A model generated the notes under the pieces. The model was given only the letters and a program-made list of their open reading frames with translations. It ran no database searches and was not told the origin of the DNA. Both the position numbers and the translations under genes were made by a program. This document shows positions 23,397 through 28,585 of a stretch of DNA of 28,585 bases, one piece after another (the stretch's first letter is position 1; every line of letters starts with the position of its first letter). This stretch comes from CAIJMI01 sp964448085 (GTDB lineage: Bacteria; Patescibacteriota; Microgenomatia; UBA10105; UBA927). The stretch covers positions 1-28,585 of the forward strand of contig CAYUUX010000010.1 in the NCBI GenBank assembly GCA_964448085.1, given 5' to 3'.

Positions 23397-23425
23397 TTGG
23401 CAGAAAAATCCTGAGCTATTATAAT
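23397..23425 (+). promoter_or_regulatory. Promoter of the tRNA-Phe/tRNA-Gly pair
   Basis: TTGGCA (23397-23402) and a perfect TATAAT (23420-23425) have an exact 17-base spacer. The expected start near 23432 lies just before the tRNA-Phe 5' end. This is the best consensus promoter in the window and calibrates what the housekeeping sigma factor recognises here. Confidence 0.75.
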
Positions 23426-23434
23426 AAACAGGAA

Positions 23435-23507
23435 GCCGAGATGGCCGAGGTAGTCAAGGCGCGTGTCTGAAAAACACGTAATCTGGGTGCAATTCCTAGT
23501 CTCGGCA
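23435..23507 (+). tRNA. tRNA-Phe (anticodon GAA)
   Basis: A 73-base cloverleaf: acceptor GCCGAGA with TCTCGGC, D-stem GCC with GGC, anticodon stem CGTGT with ACACG around loop CTGAAAA (anticodon GAA), a four-base variable region, and T-stem CTGGG with CCTAG including a G-T pair. Discriminator A. The D-arm (TGGCCGAG...AAGGC) looks like that of Leu/Ser tRNAs, but the short variable region excludes class II. The T-loop TGCAATT has G at position 55. CCA is not encoded (CCC follows). Confidence 0.9.
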
Positions 23508-23512
23508 CCCAA

Positions 23513-23584
23513 GCGGACGTAGTTCAGTGGTAGAATGTCTCCTTGCCAAGGAGAAGGTCGCCGGTCCGAATCCGGTCGTCCGCT
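23513..23584 (+). tRNA. tRNA-Gly (anticodon GCC)
   Basis: A 72-base cloverleaf five bases after tRNA-Phe and presumably on the same transcript. Acceptor GCGGACG with CGTCCGC, anticodon stem TCTCC with GGAGA around TTGCCAA (anticodon GCC), T-stem GCCGG with CCGGT. Discriminator T is normal for Gly. The T-loop TCCGAAT again carries C at position 55. CCA is not encoded. Confidence 0.95.
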
Positions 23585-23597
23585 CAAAGTGATATTG

Positions 23598-23651
23598 GTA
23601 GACTACTTCAGATATATTTCCTGACAAATTGAGATAGTTCTCAAGGTCTAC
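23598..23651. repeat. Nested inverted repeats downstream of tRNA-Gly
   Basis: GTAGAC (23598-23603) pairs with GTCTAC (23646-23651), enclosing TTGAGA-TAGT-TCTCAA (23629-23644), a perfect six-pair hairpin. No T-run follows, so it is not a standard intrinsic terminator. It could be a processing or folding element at the end of the tRNA transcript or part of the upstream region of the glycosyltransferase gene. Confidence 0.4.
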
Positions 23652-23691
23652 ACAACAAACGTAGTAATTCATAATTACCTCATTGCATTCA

Positions 23692-23700
23692 TGTTATGAT
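23692..23700 (+). promoter_or_regulatory. Extended -10 promoter of the first GT2 gene
   Basis: TG-T-TATGAT ends 18 bases before the ATG at 23719. An upstream in-frame ATG at 23683 precedes this element, so it cannot be used from this promoter; this decides the start at 23719. A similar ATTCATGTTAT sequence occurs before the second GT2 gene (27744-27754). Confidence 0.45.
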
Positions 23701-23718
23701 ACAGACAACTCACGGCAT

Positions 23719-24723
23719 ATGATATATATCGGTCTTGTATCATACAATAGTAAAAAAGATTTAATGTTTTGTATTCCTTCTCTTCTTAAACAGGTATATA
23801 AAAACATTTCCATAATCGTTTACGACAATGCATCTACAGATTCGACTGTATCATGGTTGAAAAAAACATATCCGAAAATCCCAGTCATCCAAGGAAAAAC
23901 TAACATAGGATTTGGTAAGGCACACAATTTACTCATTAATTCAATTGTTTTAAAAAGGGGTGATTGGTATCTTTGTCTTAATCCAGATATTGTTCTTGAT
24001 TCAAACTACATCGCTTGTATTCTCAATGCTTCAAAGAATCATGCATTTAGCTGGGCAACAGGACTTATTCTTTTTAAGAACAAGAAACATATTATTTATA
24101 GTGCTGGTCATGCATTATTGCAAAATGGATATAGTTTTAATATTGGATATGGTATGCGTTCTACAAGTATACCGTTAAAAAATCGAGAAGTATTCGGCGC
24201 ACCTGGAGCAGCAGTGATGTATAGTGAACAACTTATTAAGTCTATCAGCGATGATACGATGTTTTTTGATCCACGAATGTTTATGTATAAAGAAGACGTC
24301 GACATTGATTGGCGTGCACAACTCTCTGGTTTTCATTGTTATTTTATTAAAAATAGCATAGCGTATCACAAAGGAAGTTCCCTCTCTTTAAAACTCTGTG
24401 GACATTCTATTGTCAATCGCTATTTGGGTGTTATAAAAAATGCCTCATTAACTGATCTTATTTTTTATAACATTCCACATATAATAGGACATCTTATGGG
24501 GCGTATAATGACAACTCCAGCTGCCGGGTTATGGATGACGCAATTATTTTTAACCAATCTTCCATTTAGTATACGTCATAGAACGCAACGGAAAGTATCA
24601 AAAAAATTGATGCAAAAATGGTTTATTTGGAGCAAATCACAACCTGGTGCTGAAGATTCAACAATGGCAATGCGAGCAAAAAAATTTTTCAGTCATAAAT
24701 ATAGCTTATTTACCACCATTTAA
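23719..24723 (+). CDS. GT2-family glycosyltransferase (rhamnosyltransferase-like)
   Basis: A 334-residue inverting glycosyltransferase of family 2. The N terminus IYIGLVSYNSKKDL, the nucleotide-binding YDNASTDSTVSWL, the TNIGFGKAHN loop and CLNPDIVL (the DxD-equivalent of WbbL-type enzymes) are in the expected order. VFGAPGAAVMYSEQ and MYKEDVDIDWRAQL form the acceptor-side and catalytic-base region. It probably transfers a deoxyhexose or hexose to a lipid-linked surface polysaccharide on the cytoplasmic face of the membrane. The sugar is not determinable. The gene is A+T-rich relative to the core region and is convergent with an acyltransferase-3 gene, another surface-sugar modifier. Confidence 0.87.
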   Translation: MIYIGLVSYNSKKDLMFCIPSLLKQVYKNISIIVYDNASTDSTVSWLKKTYPKIPVIQGKTNIGFGKAHNLLINSIVLKRGDWYLCLNPDIVLDSNYIACILNASKNHAFSWATGLILFKNKKHIIYSAGHALLQNGYSFNIGYGMRSTSIPLKNREVFGAPGAAVMYSEQLIKSISDDTMFFDPRMFMYKEDVDIDWRAQLSGFHCYFIKNSIAYHKGSSLSLKLCGHSIVNRYLGVIKNASLTDLIFYNIPHIIGHLMGRIMTTPAAGLWMTQLFLTNLPFSIRHRTQRKVSKKLMQKWFIWSKSQPGAEDSTMAMRAKKFFSHKYSLFTTI

Positions 24724-24781
24724 AGTACTTAAGATTTCAATTGATCGCGATTGGATCTGACGTTCTAAATCATTCCAAAAT

Positions 24782-25861
24782 TCATCTTCCGCCTACAAGA
24801 AACATATATACTTTAAACGCATATCTTCGAACAAAATTACCAATTAAGAAAACAATTCCAAGCGTAACTATAATAGTTAGAAAATACAGGAAAAGCTGAG
24901 TAAATTCACTTCTTCTGGCAAAATCAAACCCTATCCGTTTTAGTATTTCCAATAAAGGCTCATGGCTTGCGTAGATAAAAAAAGTAAAAGAAGTAAACGG
25001 GAGCACCAACGAACGTTTATCGTCAATTTGCAAAACGTCATAACCAAACCATATCGCGCTTAACCCCATACAAATACTCATATTATCAAGCTGTTGCAGC
25101 GTTAGCCATGAACTAGGAAGAAAGCCAAATGCCAGAACTGTTTTTACAGCTATGAGAAATACCCAACTTAAAAGCGAAAACATCCATATTTTCGATATGC
25201 TTTTCTCTTGCATATATGCCGAGTGAATAGCAATATACGCACCGAGCAAATAAAACAAGCCGCCTCGGTATAAAAAGGAAAAAACCGGGGGTAACTGGAT
25301 GTTTGCAAGCCACAATATATACGCTGGAATAAGAAAAAGAAGGGAAGAAAAACGAATTACAATATAAAACAGTGGTGCAAGCAGGGTATACAGCATAAGA
25401 TCACGCAAAAACCACAATTGGAACGACACTCCATGTTGCAGGACCATCTGGAGGTAGGACAAAAAAGGTTTTGCGGTGATCTCACCGGTATAAAGAACGG
25501 AAAAATATCCGGAATCGGTAAAAAGGGTCTGCAGAATGATAACGACAATGAGACCAATTGTGCTCCAGACAAGATAGGGAACCAACAGCGAACGGATACG
25601 CGAACGTACTTTTGCCACGTACATCTTCAAAGTAAAAGACTGAAAAAAAAGATACCCTGATATTGTAAAAAAGAGATAGACGGCGATTCGAGAAAATCCA
25701 TACCCAAAGACATACTGCACAATTGTATTGAAAGATGCCTTCCCGATAAAACTCGAATTTGGATCAATATATCCCGTGAAGTTGATCGCGTGCTGAATAA
25801 CAACCAATAGTATTGCAAACAGTGATACGATTTTGATTTTGTGGCTTAAGTATGCTGTCAC
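24782..25861 (-). CDS. Acyltransferase-3 family membrane protein
   Basis: A 359-residue polytopic protein with about ten hydrophobic segments. The N-terminal VSLFAILLVVIQHAINF carries the conserved His of the first segment, followed by YLFFTISGYLFFQSF and LVPYLVWSTIGL. Near the end, FFIYASHEPLLEILKRIGF is typical of OafA/WecH-like Acyl_transf_3 proteins. These transfer acetyl or other acyl groups to surface polysaccharides or lipids. The start is a GTG; no in-frame ATG exists before the first conserved segment. It begins 28 bases downstream of tRNA-Val on the same strand, so it may be transcribed by read-through from the tRNA promoter. No polysaccharide polymerase is seen nearby. Confidence 0.85.
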   Translation of the reverse strand: MTAYLSHKIKIVSLFAILLVVIQHAINFTGYIDPNSSFIGKASFNTIVQYVFGYGFSRIAVYLFFTISGYLFFQSFTLKMYVAKVRSRIRSLLVPYLVWSTIGLIVVIILQTLFTDSGYFSVLYTGEITAKPFLSYLQMVLQHGVSFQLWFLRDLMLYTLLAPLFYIVIRFSSLLFLIPAYILWLANIQLPPVFSFLYRGGLFYLLGAYIAIHSAYMQEKSISKIWMFSLLSWVFLIAVKTVLAFGFLPSSWLTLQQLDNMSICMGLSAIWFGYDVLQIDDKRSLVLPFTSFTFFIYASHEPLLEILKRIGFDFARRSEFTQLFLYFLTIIVTLGIVFLIGNFVRRYAFKVYMFLVGGR

Positions 25862-25889
25862 GGTAATAAAAAAATAACTTTGCTTTTTG

Positions 25890-25963
25890 TGGGCGCGAAG
25901 GGACTCGGACCCCTGACCTTTTCTGTGTAAAAGAAACGCTCTAACCAGCTGAGCTACGCGCCC
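25890..25963 (-). tRNA. tRNA-Val (anticodon TAC)
   Basis: A 74-base cloverleaf: acceptor GGGCGCG with CGCGCCC, D-stem GCTC with GAGC, anticodon stem TTTCT with AGAAA around TTTACAC (anticodon TAC), T-stem AGGGG with CCCTT. Discriminator A. The T-loop TCCGAGT has C at position 55. The bases after the discriminator on the minus strand are CAA, so CCA is not encoded. Confidence 0.95.
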
Positions 25964-25975
25964 AATGCCTTGTAT

Positions 25976-25981
25976 TTTATA
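25976..25981 (-). promoter_or_regulatory. -10 element of tRNA-Val
   Basis: TATAAA on the minus strand ends 12 bases before the tRNA 5' end, within the 56 bases between the tRNA and the DUF1554 gene. GTGATA lies 15 bases upstream and is a poor -35. Confidence 0.4.
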
Positions 25982-26019
25982 CTAAATCTTCTGAAATATC
26001 ACGGATAATAAAGATCGAG

Positions 26020-27126
26020 TTACTGCTCAAAACAGTATAAACGAAGGGCATTATTGCATTTCGTATAGTTTGTATTTGTCCAGCCGCTCCCTCCGAATCG
26101 CTCGTTTAACCCGTATATAGCTCGATACTGATCGGTTGTCCAATTAGAACACGTATTCTCAGGAGACGTAGCAATTTTAATACCATTTCCCTCCGTATTG
26201 GTCCAAACTTTTGTTCCCGGAGGTATCAGCTGACCTGTTTCGCTCATGCTTATACCTGAAAGGAGTGAACCCGACACAAGACCGTTCCAATCATTGGCAA
26301 TTTTCGTCACGTTATCAATCAAATAATATCCTAAGACGCCATGTGTTAGCCTGTCTGCAGCATTCGTTGTTGTGTCAGAAAGCCATGCTTTCCACGTCCC
26401 ACCCAATCCGGCTGTATTGGCAAGCGTTTGACACTTCGTGTCGGCTCCTGCAAGACCTCCAAGAGTACCCATATATAATGCCGAACTGATGAATACGCGC
26501 TTGGTTGCAGAGTAACACAAACCCGCACCATCACACGCCTGGCCACCTGGACACCGTGCGTCTGTTGAATCTCTCACTTTTGGATCAGGAAATCCGTGGT
26601 AGCATACATGGCAAAGTGGTGGGAGGAAGGATGGCTTAAAAAGAGAATCAGGACAGGGTACCATATCATCGCGATCGGCAATTGATGCCTGATAAATTGC
26701 ACTTTTCCGTACATATCCTGGCGGGATCGGACTGTTTTCAGAAACAAAGGTTGTTCCTGTATCGGATGGATAACCATCCACATCAGAATCCGTCATAAGA
26801 AGGGATCCGCCGACAACAATTTGTGATCCGTCAAATATCAATGTAACACCACCACCGATCGTCATAGAACCAACAACAATTGTCTGACCAGGAATGAGAG
26901 TTAAGGTAGCATCCTGAGCAACAGACAGTACTGCAGAATTTTTCGGTGTTGCTCCATTGTCAACACCATTCACCGTCCCCGCAAACGCACAGGAAGAGCT
27001 GAGCGTAAGATTTGACGAACCAGACGCCTCTTGACAAGAAACTGCAGAAAGCTTTCCCTGCAAAAGAAAACAGGGGAACACAGTTATAAGAATTATAAGG
27101 AATAAACGTATTTTTCCATGTATCAT
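26020..27126 (-). CDS. Secreted protein with C-terminal DUF1554-type domain
   Basis: A 368-residue exported protein with a signal peptide (hydrophobic residues about 7-23). Residues 30-120 are Gly/Val/Thr-rich with repeated short strands (TLIPGQTIVVGSMTIGGGVT), suggesting a beta-helix-like region. DSDVDGYPSD resembles a calcium-binding thrombospondin type 3 repeat. A Cys-rich stretch (PCPDS, LCHVC, RCPGGQACDGAGLC) follows. From about residue 210, KRVFISSALYMGTLGGLAGA, KCQTLANTAGLGGTWKAWLS, VWTNTEGNG and NNALRLYCFEQ match the DUF1554 fold known from Leptospira and other bacterial surface proteins. The role is unknown, probably binding at the cell surface. It follows the Pro-Thr-linker gene after two bases, so the pair forms an operon. 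Confidence 0.82.
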   Translation of the reverse strand: MIHGKIRLFLIILITVFPCFLLQGKLSAVSCQEASGSSNLTLSSSCAFAGTVNGVDNGATPKNSAVLSVAQDATLTLIPGQTIVVGSMTIGGGVTLIFDGSQIVVGGSLLMTDSDVDGYPSDTGTTFVSENSPIPPGYVRKSAIYQASIADRDDMVPCPDSLFKPSFLPPLCHVCYHGFPDPKVRDSTDARCPGGQACDGAGLCYSATKRVFISSALYMGTLGGLAGADTKCQTLANTAGLGGTWKAWLSDTTTNAADRLTHGVLGYYLIDNVTKIANDWNGLVSGSLLSGISMSETGQLIPPGTKVWTNTEGNGIKIATSPENTCSNWTTDQYRAIYGLNERFGGSGWTNTNYTKCNNALRLYCFEQ

Positions 27127-27128
27127 AT

Positions 27129-27677
27129 TTATCGCAATGTCATATCCACATGAGAAACAGTACCCTCTGCATTTACAACGGTAATTGATTCAACGTATGT
27201 ATAATCGTATGTGTCATTCACAATCCACGATCCTTGCCACACGCCGTTTGTTGACGTACCGGTTGCAAGATTCAAAGGAAATGTCGTACGCGACGTATCG
27301 GTTTGCACGACGATATTTACCGTTGCTATCCCTTTCGAATCAACTAAGTGAAGCTCAACAGTCTGTGAAGAGCCAACTGCAGGATCATAGGGATCAACCC
27401 ACCCTTCTGAAAGAAAACTAAATGACGAAAAACGCTTTCTTCCGCTTGGAATTGGGCGTTTTGTGGGGGTGGGTGTCGGCAAAGAAACAAAAGACGTTGG
27501 TGTGGGTGTCGGATATTTCTTTCCATAATGATTGCCGTTGTCGTTCCCATCTGTATCAGTAGCTTTGGAACGTGAGACGGAAAAGAACAGCAAAGAAAAA
27601 AGGAGGATAAAACAGCTTAACACGGAAAAAACTACCTTCGAAGTATACGAATGACCTTTATTTTTCGTATAATGCAT
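27129..27677 (-). CDS. Secreted protein with Pro-Thr linker and beta-sandwich-like domain
   Basis: A 182-residue exported protein of unknown function. A basic N terminus and hydrophobic segment (about 15-34) form a signal peptide or anchor. Residues about 50-75 contain two PTPTP blocks (YPTPTPTSF and LPTPTPTKR), a flexible wall-spanning type of linker. The C-terminal 100 residues (SQTVELHLVDSKGIATVNIV, YVESITVVNAEGTVSHVDMT) alternate strands and look like an Ig- or fibronectin-like domain. I do not recognise a named family. It is first in a two-gene operon with the DUF1554 protein, two bases apart, and the two likely act together outside the cell. A well-spaced promoter precedes it. Confidence 0.72.
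   Translation of the reverse strand: MHYTKNKGHSYTSKVVFSVLSCFILLFSLLFFSVSRSKATDTDGNDNGNHYGKKYPTPTPTSFVSLPTPTPTKRPIPSGRKRFSSFSFLSEGWVDPYDPAVGSSQTVELHLVDSKGIATVNIVVQTDTSRTTFPLNLATGTSTNGVWQGSWIVNDTYDYTYVESITVVNAEGTVSHVDMTLR
27469..27512. repeat. Direct repeat encoding the Pro-Thr linker
   Basis: The 11-base sequence GTGGGTGTCGG occurs at 27469-27479 and 27502-27512. On the minus strand these copies encode the two PTPT blocks. Such repeats can change linker length by slippage or recombination. Confidence 0.6.
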
Positions 27678-27686
27678 ACTAAATCC

Positions 27687-27715
27687 AGACTATCAAGTAC
27701 AATTACCTGAGTCAA
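27687..27715 (-). promoter_or_regulatory. Promoter of the secreted-protein pair
   Basis: On the minus strand TTGACT (27710-27715, 5/6) and TAGTCT (27687-27692, 4/6) have an exact 17-base spacer. The -10 ends nine bases before the ATG at 27677, leaving at most a few leader bases. Confidence 0.45.
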
Positions 27716-27763
27716 TCGGACTTGGAGTTTAGTAGATATTATTCATTCATGTTATCTTGTTCT

Positions 27764-28540
27764 ATGAAAATATCCTTCACAATCATCGCAAAAAATGCAG
27801 ATAAACAAATCGAAAATACCCTTGTAAACATCTCAGGCATTGCGTCTGAAATTATCGTAGTTGATAACGGTAGTACGGATGCAACAAAAAATATTGCACA
27901 AAAATATACCCATAAGGTATTTTCATATCCGCATATTCATGATTTCGGAAAATTAAAAGAAATAGCTCGCAGTAAAGCCTCTGGCGATTGGATTTTCAAT
28001 ATCGATACCGACGAACTGCTTTCCGATAGCTTAAAACACTTTCTGCAAAGCTTTAGACCGTCACGTAGGATTGATGGAATATGGTTTTCGCGAAGATTGT
28101 ATATCTCCGCTAACGTTTACTTAAAACATGGACTGTTTTATCCAGATTATCAGTTGCGCTTCTTTAGAAACAGAAAAAATTACCAATATACAAATGGTGT
28201 ACATACCGTAATTGCCATACCAGCAACAAAAACCAAATACATGCGGCATGACATTCTGCATTTTCAAAGTCCAAGCAAGTACGGATCATGGAAAGGATTT
28301 TCCTATCTGCTCCCATATATTCAAATGGATTCCTCGCGTCTAAGTAAAGAAAAAATTCCGACTGTAATATTGCTTTGGAAGGCAATTGAACGTTTTATCT
28401 CTATGTTCTTTGGAGGTATGTTTCGCGGAAAAGGGTTGTTGGATGGTTATGCAGGGTTCCGAGCACAGCTTCTATTTGCGTCTTCTGTATCCTTATCTTA
28501 TTTTTTTGCAGTATATAAGAGAATAAATTGCAGTAAGTAA
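27764..28540 (+). CDS. GT2-family glycosyltransferase (WaaE/KdtX-like)
   Basis: A 258-residue glycosyltransferase from the ATG at 27764. MKISFTIIAKNADKQIENTL, IIVVDNGSTDATKNIA and WIFNIDTDELLS (DxD metal site) match the GT2 subgroup of WaaE-type lipopolysaccharide core glucosyltransferases. YPDYQLRFFRNRKNYQYTNG and RHDILHFQSPSKYGSWKGFS follow as in that subgroup. The C-terminal region has a hydrophobic, basic stretch likely to touch the membrane. It probably adds a hexose to a surface glycan or lipid. ATG 27764 is chosen because homologues begin with this segment; TGT-TATCTT at 27750-27758, five bases before it, may be the promoter. Upstream in-frame ATGs (27722, 27749) lie before or in that element. 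Confidence 0.87.
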   Translation: MKISFTIIAKNADKQIENTLVNISGIASEIIVVDNGSTDATKNIAQKYTHKVFSYPHIHDFGKLKEIARSKASGDWIFNIDTDELLSDSLKHFLQSFRPSRRIDGIWFSRRLYISANVYLKHGLFYPDYQLRFFRNRKNYQYTNGVHTVIAIPATKTKYMRHDILHFQSPSKYGSWKGFSYLLPYIQMDSSRLSKEKIPTVILLWKAIERFISMFFGGMFRGKGLLDGYAGFRAQLLFASSVSLSYFFAVYKRINCSK

Positions 28541-28552
28541 AAAGGAAAGCTA

Positions 28553-28585
28553 GTGGATTTAAAAAGACAGAAGATGATAAATTTC
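28553..28585 (+). CDS. Start of a further gene, cut by the window end
   Basis: GGAAAG at 28544-28549 precedes a GTG at 28553 whose frame (VDLKRQKMINF) stays open to the end; an in-frame ATG at 28574 is an alternative start. It lies 12 bases after the glycosyltransferase stop, as expected for a co-transcribed gene. Too short to identify. Confidence 0.35.
   Translation, partial: MDLKRQKMINF

Noticed and set aside
23435..23507. Reading this tRNA as Leu or Ser because of its D-arm
   Set aside because: The variable region has only four bases and the anticodon loop centres on GAA, so Phe is the consistent call.
24696..24794. Minus-strand stretch reading AEDEFWNDLERQIQSRS and on to a stop, possible gene remnant
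   Set aside because: About 28 coding-looking codons without a start and directly preceded by a stop; too short to call a pseudogene, though it may be a remnant.
1..28585. Alternative genetic code (TGA as Gly, code 25)
   Set aside because: Several complete genes end in TGA at their family-typical C termini, so TGA is a stop here.
1..28585. CRISPR array, insertion sequence or defence system
   Set aside because: No regularly spaced repeats, transposase, nuclease-helicase or toxin-antitoxin pair was recognised on either strand.

Overview
The window reads as a chromosome segment of a small-genome candidate-phyla (Patescibacteria/CPR) bacterium, most likely of the Microgenomates type. This placement is an inference from gene content; no marker such as 16S rRNA is present. 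The clues are a glycolytic/gluconeogenic set built largely from enzyme families typical of archaea (cupin glucose-6-phosphate isomerase, DhnA-type class I aldolase, IMPase-family phosphatase, PEP synthase), very tight gene packing, a membrane-anchored solute-binding protein with no transporter beside it, and secreted proteins with Pro-Thr linkers. TGA is used as a stop (phosphomannomutase fragment, ppsA, eno, uvrC), so code 25 does not apply.

Region 1 (2-9235, + strand) is a run of nine genes: the end of a phosphomannomutase/phosphoglucomutase, an IMPase/FBPase-like phosphatase, a mannose-6-phosphate isomerase-like cupin, cupin glucose-6-phosphate isomerase, ppsA, eno, gpmI, a DhnA aldolase and a PfkB kinase. 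Several genes overlap or lie within 15 bases of each other. Together they can take pyruvate through PEP and fructose phosphates to hexose phosphates for envelope sugars; GAPDH, PGK, TIM and pyruvate kinase are not here. The PfkB gene is crossed by a 10-N assembly gap. It meets the convergent rsmI end to end, with an A/T-rich inverted repeat across both stops.

Region 2 (9237-21820) holds rsmI and lexA on the minus strand. Divergent from lexA is a DNA-repair and envelope block: uvrB, uvrA, a secreted transglutaminase-fold protein, a short uvrC, a four-segment membrane protein (holin superfamily IV type), yvcK, secG and a membrane-anchored peptide-binding-type protein. The lexA-uvrB intergenic region carries palindromes that could be SOS operators.

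Region 3 (21840-28585) is more accessory and visibly richer in A+T in places. It has a small cysteine-rich membrane protein resembling a VWC/pacifastin module, a cytidine/guanine-deaminase-fold enzyme and a GNAT acetyltransferase, then tRNA-Gln divergent from tRNA-Phe and tRNA-Gly. A GT2 glycosyltransferase, an acyltransferase-3 membrane protein and tRNA-Val follow. Next is a two-gene secreted pair (Pro-Thr-linker protein plus a DUF1554-type protein), a second GT2 glycosyltransferase and the beginning of another gene.

Two cross-cutting signals stand out. All four tRNAs lack T at position 55 of the T-loop (C in three, G in one). Several genes have a -10-like element only 5-9 bases before the chosen ATG, which suggests leaderless transcripts. 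I found no CRISPR array, insertion sequence, rRNA or recognisable defence system.
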